DNA of 64,000 bases from Burkholderia sp. BCC1644. Its GTDB lineage: Bacteria; Pseudomonadota; Gammaproteobacteria; Burkholderiales; Burkholderiaceae. The stretch lies in assembly GCF_902833225.1 (NCBI RefSeq), contig NZ_CADFEI010000027.1, forward strand, positions 20,343 through 84,342, written 5' to 3'. The position numbers and the translations under genes are program-made. Below, piece by piece: positions 54,298-63,178 of this stretch; the first letter of the stretch is position 1; each line of letters begins with the position of its first letter. The notes under the pieces are model-generated. The model searched no databases. It saw nothing but the letters and a program-made list of their open reading frames with translations, and was not told the DNA's origin.

Positions 54298-55837
54298 CGG
54301 CCACGACGCCTCTGCCTGTCTGCTGGTGGACAATGTCTTGGTCGGGGCCATCGCTCGCGAGCGGCTGACCCGCAGGAAGCACGACCATGGCGACCCGGTC
54401 GAGTGCGTCGATTACCTGCTGGCGCATTTCGGGCTGGCACCGGCCGACATCGACCTGCTGGTGCGCAGTGACTGGCACGATGCCACCGGCTTGCGCGAGG
54501 ATCGCTATTGCCGGTTTGCCCGAGTGGAAAAGACGCGGCGCCATCATCTGCTGCACGCCTACGCGGCCAGTGTGGCGGCGCCGGCCGAACCGTCCCTGGT
54601 GCTGGTCGCCGACGGCCGCGGATGTCGCCCCGAAGACAACGGCGTGGCTGGAATGGACCCAGGTTTGTTTGAGATCGAGTCCGTCTACCGCCATGAAGAC
54701 GGCAGGCTCACCGCGCTGGAAAAAACCTACCGCCCCTATTACAACAAGCGCTACGCCTGGGGCAGCCACATCGACAGCCTGGGTTATGCCTACGCCGCGG
54801 TCAGCAAGAAGATCTTCGGCTCCTCTCATGCGGCCGGCAAGGTCATGGCGCTGGCCGCGCTGGCCACACGCGCGCACGACATTCCCGCGCCGCTGCGCTT
54901 CGGCCGGGACCAGTCGTTCGGCGTCAACCCAGACTGGCTGGCTTTCCTGCAAGCCTGTCCCGACCATATCAACTGGGACACGCCACTGGCGGCCGACCTA
55001 GCGGACGCGATCCAGCAGGGCCTGGAAGCTTATCTGGCCTTTCGCACGCAGCAACTGGCGCAGGCCCACCAGTGCCGGGATCTGCTGCTGGGCGGCGGAG
55101 TGGCGCTGAACTGCAGAAACAACGGCTTGCTGGCCAACGCCGCCTGGCTGCGCTCAGTGGACATCTTCCCCGCCGCAGGCGACGACGGCCTGTCGGTGGG
55201 GGCTGCCGTGATGGCCCTGCGCGAGACTTTCGGCGACTACCGCCCCATCGTTTACCGGGTGAGCCAGGGTGCCTCTTATGCAGCGCCGATGGCGCAAGAG
55301 GGGCAGGCCGCACAGGCGCTCGCCCGCCTGCTGGCCGACGGCCACGCCGTGGGTGTGTTCCAAGGCGGCTCGGAATTCGGCCCGCGAGCGCTGGGTTACC
55401 GCTCCATCCTGTCGTCGGCGGCCGACCTGGCCTTGAAGACCCGGCTCAATGCCCGGATCAAGCGCCGCGAATCCTTCCGTCCCTTCGGTGGCATCGTGCT
55501 GCGCTCCAACCTGGACCAGCTCACCGGCGATGCCCTGGCCGGGCCCAACATGCTGTCAGCGGCGCAGATGACCGATGCGTCTCGCGCCCGGTATCCGGCG
55601 CTCGCCCACGTCGATGGCTCCGTCCGGCTGCAAGTGGTGGAAGAAGATGGCTGCCTGTTGCACCAGGTCCTGGTCGCCTATGAGGACCTAACCGGTCGCG
55701 TGGCGCTGATCAATACCTCCTTCAATGGGCGTGACGAGCCAATCGTGGAAACGTTGGCCCAGGCCCGCGCCTGCGCCGCAGCCATCGGCCTGGGTCATCT
55801 CTATGCGCACGGCGCGGTGGAGGACGTGCATGCCTGA
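54269..55837 (+). CDS. NodU/TobZ/CmcH-type O-carbamoyltransferase
   Basis: These enzymes make carbamoyl-adenylate from carbamoyl phosphate and ATP and pass the carbamoyl group to a hydroxyl, usually of a sugar or antibiotic. The 522-aa product has the N-terminal Kae1-like domain (IGVHSGHDASACLL, and HHLLHAYAA with metal-binding histidines). The C-terminal YrdC-like domain has FQGGSEFGPRALGYRSIL and INTSFNGRDEPIVET, both diagnostic. It is somewhat shorter than NodU and TobZ (about 560 aa). It is central evidence that this operon makes a carbamoylated product. Confidence 0.92.
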   Translation: MSTRIIGVHSGHDASACLLVDNVLVGAIARERLTRRKHDHGDPVECVDYLLAHFGLAPADIDLLVRSDWHDATGLREDRYCRFARVEKTRRHHLLHAYAASVAAPAEPSLVLVADGRGCRPEDNGVAGMDPGLFEIESVYRHEDGRLTALEKTYRPYYNKRYAWGSHIDSLGYAYAAVSKKIFGSSHAAGKVMALAALATRAHDIPAPLRFGRDQSFGVNPDWLAFLQACPDHINWDTPLAADLADAIQQGLEAYLAFRTQQLAQAHQCRDLLLGGGVALNCRNNGLLANAAWLRSVDIFPAAGDDGLSVGAAVMALRETFGDYRPIVYRVSQGASYAAPMAQEGQAAQALARLLADGHAVGVFQGGSEFGPRALGYRSILSSAADLALKTRLNARIKRRESFRPFGGIVLRSNLDQLTGDALAGPNMLSAAQMTDASRARYPALAHVDGSVRLQVVEEDGCLLHQVLVAYEDLTGRVALINTSFNGRDEPIVETLAQARACAAAIGLGHLYAHGAVEDVHA

Positions 55838-56762
55838 ATTGGCCATCGTCACCTACCTGCGCGGCCAGGAACGGTTGACGCCGGAACTGATCGACATCGG
55901 CAACCAGTTGCACCGGCGCTATCCCGGCCTGGTCATGGAACTGTATGTGGAATCGACGGAGACGGTGCCTGCGCCAGGCGCTGACTTCCCCATCCGCGTC
56001 ACCCATGTCCAGGGAACCAAGTACCGCAAGCTGCTGCATGCGTTGCACGGTACCGCACATCGCTACCTGCTGAGCCTGGACAACGACATCGCCGCCGACA
56101 TCCCCGGCCTTCTGCGCCTGGTTGCACAGACCGTGGACGGCAATTTTGACCTGGGTTGGGGCCGGATCCATTCGCGCAGGGTGTCAAGCTTCATCTCGCG
56201 CCTGGTGGAAGTGGACAAACTGCTTTCCCACACCGTGCTGCGGCCCACGTTGTGGCGCCTGCACCTCGGGGTGACGATTCCCGGCCAATGTTTCCTGCTC
56301 AAAGCGGCCAGCTTCCAGGTCAGCCTGCCGGGCACGGATACCTTCCTTGATGACCTCTCCATTGGCCTGCACGCGGCCAAGCATCGCCTGCGCTATCACT
56401 ATGCGCAGGAAGTGGTGGCCTTCGAGTTGCCGTCCTACTCCTTCGCGGCTCTGTGGAAGCAGCGCTCGCGCTGGGCCACGGGCTTTCGCCAGTCCTTGTC
56501 CTGCGCCACCCTGACCCGCCAAGACCGCCGGCTTCTGTGGATCCACGCCTTTTGTTATCACCTGCTGCCCATCCTCCACGTGGCGGCGCTAGCGGTACTG
56601 GCGCCACAAGCACCGCAGGCCTGCGCCGGCTGGCTGGGCATACTCGCGCTAGCCATGGCTCGGCACCGCCCACAAGCGCTAGGCGCGGCACTCGCTTACC
56701 CGGTCCTGTTCCCGCTATTCCATGTGGGATGGTGGCTCCATTTCTTTCACGTCAAATCATGA
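55830..56762 (+). CDS. GT2-family glycosyltransferase, membrane anchored
   Basis: The 310-aa enzyme has a GT-A fold with a metal-binding acidic triad SLDNDIA near 82-88, a catalytic-base region DTFLDDLSIGL near 170, and the processive-type signature QRSRW at 211-215. At least two hydrophobic helices follow at the C-terminus (245-305), so it works at the inner membrane. GGAGG precedes the ATG at 55830, which overlaps the carbamoyltransferase stop. By layout it is a relative of NodC or cellulose-synthase-type enzymes but shorter. Confidence 0.85.
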   Translation: MPELAIVTYLRGQERLTPELIDIGNQLHRRYPGLVMELYVESTETVPAPGADFPIRVTHVQGTKYRKLLHALHGTAHRYLLSLDNDIAADIPGLLRLVAQTVDGNFDLGWGRIHSRRVSSFISRLVEVDKLLSHTVLRPTLWRLHLGVTIPGQCFLLKAASFQVSLPGTDTFLDDLSIGLHAAKHRLRYHYAQEVVAFELPSYSFAALWKQRSRWATGFRQSLSCATLTRQDRRLLWIHAFCYHLLPILHVAALAVLAPQAPQACAGWLGILALAMARHRPQALGAALAYPVLFPLFHVGWWLHFFHVKS

Positions 56763-57967
56763 TCCTGTCACCTGAAACCGATTTGAAGGCCGAGATCCTC
56801 ACGCGCGGGGTGGTCTTTACTCCCGCCGCGATCGACTGCGCCGCGCGCATGGGCGCCAAAGGCCAGAACCTCGTCTACAACGCTCCGAAGGGCTTTGCCC
56901 GGGAGCGGCCGCAGGAATTGTTCCTGGAGGGCGAGGACGGTTATCGCACTGTGGTCTCCTGCGTGTCGGCCCACGGCAAGCGTGAACCCGTCACCGTGGA
57001 CGTGGCGGCTTCGGGCGAACTGGTGTGCCGCATCGGCGAACAGGCTGCCAGCGACCAAGTCAAGGTCAGCTTCGTCAAGCAGCCGGAGTATTACGCGCAG
57101 CGCCTGGCCAGCGGCGACCTGGCCCAGAAGTACATTTCGGCCTGCGGCTATGACGAACTCAACATCATTCCCTGGAAAGGCTGCCTCATTTCCAGCGTCT
57201 GCCGGTTTTGCGGCGTCAACAGCGTGGCCGTGAAAAATCCCAGCGACGCCTTGCACGCAGCGCACTTGCGGCCCGGCGCCCTAGGCTGGGAAGCGGCGCG
57301 GGCATCCTACCTGAGCAACCTGTCGGAATCGATCGACCTAGCGCTGCAGGCCGAATGTTATTCAGAGCACATGCACGTAATCCTGATCTCGGGCAACCTG
57401 CCCGACGACCAACTCGACGACCAGGCCGACATCTATTGCGACATCGCCGCCCACATCAAGGACCAGGTCGCGCCAAAGAGCACTGAGGGCATCGTCGCCG
57501 TGATCACGCCGCCGCACGATTTAGGTCGGTTGGACAAGCTCAAGCAGGCCGGCGTGGCCATCGTAGTATTTAACCTGGAGGTGGGCAACGACCCCTGGTT
57601 CAGCAAGTACTGCCCCGGCAAGAGTGCACTGGGCCGTGATTTCTTCATCGATCGGCTCAAGCACGCCGCTACCGTGTTCGGCCGCGGCAAGTCCTGGACC
57701 AATTTCGTGCTGGGCCTGGAACCAGTGGACGGATTGCTAGCGCTCTGCGAGGAACTGGCAGGGCACGGCATCGTCTCCAGTGCCAATGTGCTGCACGTGG
57801 ACGAGGGCAGCCAGCTCGACTGCGACCCGCCGACCAAGGAAACCGTCATCCGCTTCTTCCACGGGCTGGCCCAAATCAACCATCGCAATGGCTTCGAAGC
57901 CTTCTATTGCGCCAAGGCCTTGCGCACCAGCCTGTCCAACGAATTCCAGGACGGGCGCTGGGCATAG
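56759..57967 (+). CDS. Radical SAM enzyme with CX5CX2C cluster motif
   Basis: The 402-aa product has cysteines at 142, 148 and 151 (GCLISSVCRFCG). The spacing is CX5CX2C rather than the usual CX3CX2C; the same spacing is known in HmdB. After it come strands such as HVILISGN, GIVAVITPP and IVVFNLEVG, where the ones expected to contact SAM and the TIM-barrel core lie. The N-terminal 120 residues are a separate strand-rich region. It overlaps the glycosyltransferase by four bases (ATGA) and ends the tightly coupled operon. The substrate is unknown. Confidence 0.8.
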   Translation: MILSPETDLKAEILTRGVVFTPAAIDCAARMGAKGQNLVYNAPKGFARERPQELFLEGEDGYRTVVSCVSAHGKREPVTVDVAASGELVCRIGEQAASDQVKVSFVKQPEYYAQRLASGDLAQKYISACGYDELNIIPWKGCLISSVCRFCGVNSVAVKNPSDALHAAHLRPGALGWEAARASYLSNLSESIDLALQAECYSEHMHVILISGNLPDDQLDDQADIYCDIAAHIKDQVAPKSTEGIVAVITPPHDLGRLDKLKQAGVAIVVFNLEVGNDPWFSKYCPGKSALGRDFFIDRLKHAATVFGRGKSWTNFVLGLEPVDGLLALCEELAGHGIVSSANVLHVDEGSQLDCDPPTKETVIRFFHGLAQINHRNGFEAFYCAKALRTSLSNEFQDGRWA

Positions 57968-58045
57968 GAAATTCAAACCTTGTTTTGTCGTGTTGGCTTG
58001 CGTGGACGGCTGACGTTAACACCGGAGTGAAGAGGAGTATTTGAG

Positions 58046-58828
58046 ATGACCTGGGTAATCGGCGGACGCCACGCATTTTGCGCCCGCGCCCTTGCTGACA
58101 TTCAAGTGACGGTGACGTGGGACGACAAAAGTCACCCCACGCAATACGTCGATGCAGTCAAGAAGATCTACGTTCTGCACGACGGATTGGTGATTGCATT
58201 TTCGGGCACGATCCGCATCGCATTCGAAGTGATTGAATGGTTGAAGCAAGAGTGCATTCCGGCGCTAGCCGATAATCTCTTTTCGGAGCCTGACGAAATT
58301 GCACGGCGTGTGATACGGCATGTCAAGTACGCGTTCCAGAAGGCCAGAAAAAAGGAAAGTGAACGTGTTAATTTCCTCTTATTCGTGCTCAATAAGGCAA
58401 GCATGTATCGGGACGTCGGTATCTATAAATTGTGTGCCCCGGATTTTACTATTCAGAAACCACGAAAACCATTCGAGTTGCTTGAGATCGGAACCGGATC
58501 CGAGGTAGAGGAATACCGCAACATTGTGGTTCGGCATTCGGTTCCCGGCTACCTTGTGGATGACCCTGATAGCGATTTGCCAGCGATGGTCATCCCCACT
58601 GGCCGAGTCGCATTAAAATACTTGCAAGCGGAGGCAGCGGAATTTCAAAAGGCGGGAATCAGCCGGGCTATGAATCTCATGTTAATGTATTCCGGTGGGA
58701 CCACAATTATCGAGCGTCCCTCGGATCCGGAGATTCCATTCCCACGGGTGGCTGAGTCCTGGGATGAATTGGTCCGCTTCTTGGCGTTGCGGGGGATCGA
58801 GTTGGAGGCCTGTAATGCCGACGCCTAG
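58046..58828 (+). CDS. Hypothetical protein, possibly Ntn-hydrolase-like
   Basis: The 260-aa product begins MTWVIGGRHAFCARALADIQ and alternates strands and helices; the KKIYVLHDGLVIAFSGTIR segment resembles the strand-turn region of proteasome-like N-terminal-nucleophile hydrolases. No catalytic Thr, Ser or Cys is exposed at the N-terminus, so this is only a structural impression. It is on the same strand as the operon but 78 bases after it and with lower GC, so it may be a separate unit. Confidence 0.5.
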   Translation: MTWVIGGRHAFCARALADIQVTVTWDDKSHPTQYVDAVKKIYVLHDGLVIAFSGTIRIAFEVIEWLKQECIPALADNLFSEPDEIARRVIRHVKYAFQKARKKESERVNFLLFVLNKASMYRDVGIYKLCAPDFTIQKPRKPFELLEIGTGSEVEEYRNIVVRHSVPGYLVDDPDSDLPAMVIPTGRVALKYLQAEAAEFQKAGISRAMNLMLMYSGGTTIIERPSDPEIPFPRVAESWDELVRFLALRGIELEACNADA

Positions 58829-58869
58829 TGATGAATCGTCGCTGACGGGGACTTAACCACCAATTATCC

Positions 58870-59772
58870 CTATACCGACGCTTCGAGCACAGGCTGGTCC
58901 AATGCGATTGTATCTACGATAGCCTGGAACTCGGGAAGCAGGTCCGCCTGCTGCGCTTGCAAGTAGTGATGCACTGATTCGTTCTCGAGCAGCCTCGCCA
59001 GATAGCCCTTCGCGAGCACCAGGTTGAGCACGTCCTGCCCGTACGTCTGCTCAACCAGCTTGTACTGCCCCTGCAGATTGCTCATCTCGCGCTCCATCTT
59101 TGCCATCTGCTCGGGACTCACACCGGTCAGCTTCCTGGGTTTCTTTCCGTCGATCAATCGAGAGGCCGGTGTGGCTACGAGCAACGCTTCGGCGTATGAC
59201 ACGGACAGGTTGTTTGCTGCCACCATGAGCTCGACGCATTCGACTTGCCGCGTCGGCTTCATCTTCCGCAGAGCTCGCGCGATCTCCGGCGAAAACTGCC
59301 GATCCTTCAGGAGCTCAGTCGCTTCAGCACAGATCCCGTCCAGCAATGCCATCCTCTTGATGATCTGCGACACATCTACCGACAGCGCTTTCGCGAGCCG
59401 CTCGGGAGACACACCTCGTTCAACGGCCCGACGAATCATGAAATGCTCCTGGATAGTCGATAGTCGATTGACGCGGTTGTTGTACGTGTAGCTCTCATCG
59501 TCCGTAGCAACGAGGCACGACACGGTGTTGTACTGGAGCTCCTGCAACGCGATCAGTCGCAGATGCCCATCGAGCAGGACGTGGTTGCCCGACGCCTGGT
59601 CGACCGGCGTCACCGAAAGCGGCTCGATTAAGCCCACCTCTTCGATGGAGCTTCTGATCTGCTTGAACTTTCGCGAGTTCATCATGCCGGCAGGCGTGCG
59701 CCGTGATGGCAGGATGCTCGCGATCGGAACAGAGAGTGGTTCCGGAATGAACCCAAGTGCTACGCCGGTCAT
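58870..59772 (-). CDS. ParB/RepB-family protein (second of the module)
   Basis: The 300-aa protein has an N-terminal ParB nuclease-like domain with VGLIEPLSVTPVD and LLDGHLRLIALQEL. A helix-turn-helix region around 150-210 and a helical C-terminus follow, a layout seen in RepB C-terminal-domain proteins. The start at 59772 gives a four-base overlap with the preceding gene. No ParA is encoded nearby, so classical partitioning is unlikely. The tight coupling to another ParB-like protein and a serine recombinase suggests a role in recombination control. Confidence 0.8.
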   Translation of the reverse strand: MTGVALGFIPEPLSVPIASILPSRRTPAGMMNSRKFKQIRSSIEEVGLIEPLSVTPVDQASGNHVLLDGHLRLIALQELQYNTVSCLVATDDESYTYNNRVNRLSTIQEHFMIRRAVERGVSPERLAKALSVDVSQIIKRMALLDGICAEATELLKDRQFSPEIARALRKMKPTRQVECVELMVAANNLSVSYAEALLVATPASRLIDGKKPRKLTGVSPEQMAKMEREMSNLQGQYKLVEQTYGQDVLNLVLAKGYLARLLENESVHHYLQAQQADLLPEFQAIVDTIALDQPVLEASV

Positions 59773-60671
59773 GCTGGGCTCCCGCTCGGCCATACACGTT
59801 CCGCCAAGTACTTCGGCAACGTCGCCAGTTCCTCAGCGCGCAGCAGGTTAACGAAGTTCTCATCCCCAAATAGCTGCCTGAGGGCGCCAACGATGAACAG
59901 CAACCGCTGCTGCGTAAACTCGGCCTTCCGCACCATCGTTTTCTGCCGCTCAACTTCATGCTGATACGTTCGGACGAGGCTCGATGTGGTCACGTCCATC
60001 ACCTTGCGCGTCATGTTTCGATTCGCCGTGCGGCCGAGCGCCTTCCTCCGTTCGATGACGCGCCGAGCGTCCATCAACTGGCGCCCACGCAATCTCCCCG
60101 ATTCATATGCCTCCTGGAGTGCCGCCTGGATCGCCTCGTCGTCGTCGCCTGCACCGACGATCGATAGCGCCGCGTTCAGCGGAATACGACCTTTCTCCAC
60201 AGCGATCACGAGGCGCTCTTCACCCTGATGCAGTAGCGTCAGGATCCCCTGCACATAGTGCTGCGTGAGACCCGTCTTCTCGGCGATCGCCTTCGGTGCG
60301 TAGCCGCGCTCCTGCAGTTCGCGTATGCCGGCGAGCAGCTCGAGCGGTCGGCACTGCCGTCTCGCGATGTTCTCCGTCAGGCTCATGATGAACGCGTCTT
60401 CGTCGCTCACGCTCACCACCAGCGCTGGTATCGTCGTTTCGCCGAGCGATCGGAACGCCTTCAGCCGCCCCTCGCCACACACGAGCAGATACTTCTCCAC
60501 GCCACTTGCCGTTGCCCGTGGCGTGACCAGGATCGGTTTCTTCAGGCCAATCGTCTTGATGTTGCTGACGATTTCGTCGAAGACACGACCATTGCGCTCG
60601 CGAGGATTGATCACCTCGATCTGGCTGATGGGGATCATCCGAACCTCACCGGGCTGTTCGCGCTGAGTCAT
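59769..60671 (-). CDS. ParB/RepB/Spo0J-family protein (first of the module)
   Basis: The 300-aa product has the ParB/Sulfiredoxin domain: INPRERNGRVFDEIVSNIK, the box GEGRLKAFRSLGETTIPALV and TENIARRQCRPLELL. A helix-turn-helix, YAPKAIAEKTGLTQHYVQGIL, lies near 125-145. In ParB proteins the GEGR-type box binds CTP. It overlaps the recombinase stop by four bases and the next ParB-like gene by four bases. The three genes are one transcript, read leftward from the right edge of the transposon. Confidence 0.85.
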   Translation of the reverse strand: MTQREQPGEVRMIPISQIEVINPRERNGRVFDEIVSNIKTIGLKKPILVTPRATASGVEKYLLVCGEGRLKAFRSLGETTIPALVVSVSDEDAFIMSLTENIARRQCRPLELLAGIRELQERGYAPKAIAEKTGLTQHYVQGILTLLHQGEERLVIAVEKGRIPLNAALSIVGAGDDDEAIQAALQEAYESGRLRGRQLMDARRVIERRKALGRTANRNMTRKVMDVTTSSLVRTYQHEVERQKTMVRKAEFTQQRLLFIVGALRQLFGDENFVNLLRAEELATLPKYLAERVWPSGSPA

Positions 60672-62281
60672 GCTCGTCTCCTGAGCCGAGCACGCTGTGC
60701 CATACCGTATAAGTAGTCCAGCGTGTCAAAGCGATAGCTCTCGAACTCGATCGGATTCCAGTCCGCAAGGCTGATGCGAGGCTGCCAAAAATCGATGTGC
60801 GGCAGCAGGTAGTAGTCGAGCGCCGTCGAGTTGCTCTGGTCCAACCTAACTGCGACGGTGATATCCGGCAGCAGGCTCGTGTCGAACCGGACCTTCCAGC
60901 GGTTACGGCCGCTGCTGCGCACCTGACACCGTGACAGCACGATGCAGGCAGTGAACTCCCGATTCACGGTCAGCAGGTCCGTCGCCGGATCACGCGATAC
61001 CGATCCGCCGAGATCCGCGATCTTCTTTTCCGTCTCGGCAACGATCTCTGGATGCAGTTGCCGAATGAAGCGATTCGTTTCGATATAACGATAGTCACGG
61101 CCGGGCGTGAAGCCAACCGTCTGGTACGCACGAATCAAGCTACCGAAGCGATACACATACACCGAGGTGGACGGCATGCCCTCCGTTTCGTCGATCACGA
61201 CGCCCGATAGAAAGCCTCGGCTTCGGTACAGGTTTCGCAGACGCTCGATAAGCTCCTCGCTCGAGTAGCGCCGGGCGCGCGCCCGCATGATGCCCTGCGC
61301 GGTATAGAACGTTTCACTCGGCACGATGGATTCGAACGCACCCTCCTTGCGGATCCACATCTCCGACGGATTCGTGACTCGCGATTTCTTCAGCTTGAAC
61401 GACACACGGTTGTAGACGTTGTTGCCAATGTACTTTTCGTTAGTGAGCACCTCCCGAATGGTTGCCCGAGTCCAGGGTCGTCCAAGGTCCGTATGAACGT
61501 TCATACCGTTCAGGCGAGCGGCGATCTCGTGCTCGTTAAGTGACTCGTCGATGAACCAGTTGTAGATGAGGTTGACGATCCGAACCTCGCTTTCCGGGCC
61601 GGGCATCAGAATGACGCGGTCCGTCTGCAGGCACTTGTGCTGACCGCGTTGCAACTCCCCCTTCATGAGGCCATGCTCGTCCACCAGGATCCGGCGCAAC
61701 GCATAGCCTGCCGGCCCGCCTTGCCGGAAACCCAGCTCGATTAACCGACACTGGCCAGCGAAGACCTTCGCTGACAACTCGCGGCTGTACTCACCGGCCA
61801 TCGCGCGCTTCACACCTTTGACGATCGTCGAAACTGGCGAGCCATCGTTCTCGAACTGTTCGGCGCAATAGGCGACCTGGATGCCTGCGCGCCGGCAGAT
61901 GTACTCGTAATAGGCACTTTCGTCTGCATCCTGGAATCGTCCCCAACGGCTCACGTCGTAGACGAGGATCACCTGGAAATCGGCCATGCCGGTTTCCACG
62001 TCCCGGATCAGTTGCTGCAGCGCTTGGCGCCCATCGATACGCAAACCGCTTTTACCCTCGTCGGCGTAGGTCCGCACGATCTCGAGATCGCGACGAGCAG
62101 CGTAGTCGCGAATGCGATCACGCTGATTCTCCGTCGAGTATTGCTGGTGCTCCGTCGACATCCGAACGTATTCAGCAGCCCGCATCCTGCAGGCCTGCTC
62201 GTCAACGGATTCGCATGTGCAATCGAGGTCCACGATCCAGCTCCCACCGGCAACCGCTCCTCGCTGCGCCATCCCCGACAT
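60668..62281 (-). CDS. Large serine recombinase
   Basis: The 537-aa protein has a resolvase catalytic domain with the nucleophile S42 in AAEYVRMSTEHQQYS. The core continues with YADEGKSGLRIDGR and VYDVSRWGRF, the usual arginine and aspartate positions. The recombinase domain follows (GYALRRI, then TIREVLTNEKYIGNNVYN), then a long C-terminal region. The exact start is uncertain: an ATG at 62185, just before MRAAEYVR, would drop 32 residues. It may have mobilised part of the right cargo; no att pair for it was found. Confidence 0.88.
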   Translation of the reverse strand: MSGMAQRGAVAGGSWIVDLDCTCESVDEQACRMRAAEYVRMSTEHQQYSTENQRDRIRDYAARRDLEIVRTYADEGKSGLRIDGRQALQQLIRDVETGMADFQVILVYDVSRWGRFQDADESAYYEYICRRAGIQVAYCAEQFENDGSPVSTIVKGVKRAMAGEYSRELSAKVFAGQCRLIELGFRQGGPAGYALRRILVDEHGLMKGELQRGQHKCLQTDRVILMPGPESEVRIVNLIYNWFIDESLNEHEIAARLNGMNVHTDLGRPWTRATIREVLTNEKYIGNNVYNRVSFKLKKSRVTNPSEMWIRKEGAFESIVPSETFYTAQGIMRARARRYSSEELIERLRNLYRSRGFLSGVVIDETEGMPSTSVYVYRFGSLIRAYQTVGFTPGRDYRYIETNRFIRQLHPEIVAETEKKIADLGGSVSRDPATDLLTVNREFTACIVLSRCQVRSSGRNRWKVRFDTSLLPDITVAVRLDQSNSTALDYYLLPHIDFWQPRISLADWNPIEFESYRFDTLDYLYGMAQRARLRRRA

Positions 62282-62399
62282 CAACTAGGGGACTTGTATC
62301 GGCGAACGCGTCGCGCCTTGCAATGACGCCGAATGCGAGCGAGTACACAGGCAAGGTAGCAGGCCATAGACCATTGTCGAACACGTCATCTCTTTGCAA

Positions 62400-62843
62400 T
62401 CACGCCGGAACTGGCCTCGGCTCAGACAGCACGGCGATGTGCACTGTCCACGCGTTCATCTTTGCAACGCCGGACTCAACCGCGTTGCGCAGGATGTAGA
62501 ACCCAGATGCCAGCGGGCGACGGGCCGGCCACACGTCCATGTTTGCAACAGCACTAGCAGTGCGCCGCGCATTTCGTCGTCGCTGCATCGAGCAATTGCG
62601 ATCGCGATAGGCCGGGTGCGTCTCGCGGTAGTGCCGCCAGTAGTTAGGATGTCGGGCCCGCCAGTTGGCCTGAGCGCGGATCTGATTCTCCCGATAGTCA
62701 GGATCGACTCGAAGGCGCTCGTGCTGCCATGCGCGCCGGCGAGCACGCTGGCACGCCTTGGCTGAGCAGAAGCGTTGATGCGGGATATGTAAGAACGGAG
62801 TGAAGGGTGTGCCGCAGGCGGCACAGATCCGATCCGATTTCAT
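62400..62843 (-). CDS. Small zinc-ribbon-like protein next to the recombinase module
   Basis: The 147-aa protein starts with cysteine pairs, ICAACGTPF and RFCSAKACQ, spaced as in a zinc ribbon. A very basic, Arg/Tyr-rich region follows. The C-terminal 40 residues are hydrophobic-mixed and unassigned. It lies 118 bases upstream of the recombinase on the same strand. The pattern suits DNA binding, and it may be the first gene of the module. Confidence 0.6.
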   Translation of the reverse strand: MKSDRICAACGTPFTPFLHIPHQRFCSAKACQRARRRAWQHERLRVDPDYRENQIRAQANWRARHPNYWRHYRETHPAYRDRNCSMQRRRNARRTASAVANMDVWPARRPLASGFYILRNAVESGVAKMNAWTVHIAVLSEPRPVPA

Positions 62844-63072
62844 GGCCGTGCTCCACAGAGGAATCGCAGTGGGGCCGGCCGTGTTCGGGGCCAGGGTCAG
62901 TTGAAGCCAGCTCGCGGGACGCGGCGTCCCACCCTCGCAGATTTTCCCGCTCTAGGAGCCGCTCTTGAGCTTTTTCTAGGCCTGGACCTTCCGAGGATCG
63001 CACGAGCCGCTCAGAGAGCTCACGTGTTATTGGGGTCGCACCCAAACGCTACTACTTCGGCGCGGAAGTAGA
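62844..63072. other. Non-coding right arm of the transposon
   Basis: This stretch holds the probable promoter of the leftward recombinase module. No gene or clear repeat was seen before the binding sites begin at 63073. Confidence 0.45.
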
Positions 63073-63178
63073 CCAGTCGCAACAACTCCGTCGTCGCGAC
63101 AAAGTGCTTGTGGCGGGGTTCTTCGTAAGTCTTTGATTTTTAGTGTGCGGCGTCTCATCAACTAAGTCGCCCTACGAC
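63073..63178 (-). repeat. Transposon right end with inward-pointing transposase-binding sites
   Basis: Read on the minus strand, from the terminus CGTAGGGCGACTTAG (63164-63178) inward, come ACTTTGTCGCGACGAC (63090-63105) and AGTTGTTGCGACTGG (63073-63087). The last matches the left-end motif CAGTTTTGCGACTGG. The layout (one terminal site and two distal sites) differs from the left end, as in Tn7, where the two ends are not equal. Confidence 0.75.

Larger units (their letters stand above)
17173..63178. mobile_element. Tn7-like transposon (46,006 bp) inserted downstream of gyrB
   Basis: The left terminus CGTAGGGCGCC and the inverted right terminus (GTCGCCCTACG on the plus strand) agree in 10 of 11 bases. 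Both are flanked by ACTAC. Inside each end are inward-pointing copies of a TGCGACTGG-type motif. The element encodes TnsA, TnsB, TnsC and two TniQ-family proteins, the machinery needed for cut-and-paste, site-directed transposition. No TnsE-like, Cas or CRISPR component is present. Cargo lies on both sides of the transposition genes: the Dnd/Dpt phosphorothioation locus on the left; a putative stress or defence pair, a biosynthetic operon and a serine-recombinase module on the right. Composition changes several times inside, so the cargo was assembled from several sources. Confidence 0.88.

Noticed and set aside
58870..60671. Plasmid partition locus
   Set aside because: Two ParB-type proteins are present but no ParA, no replication protein and no parS-like repeat cluster were seen.
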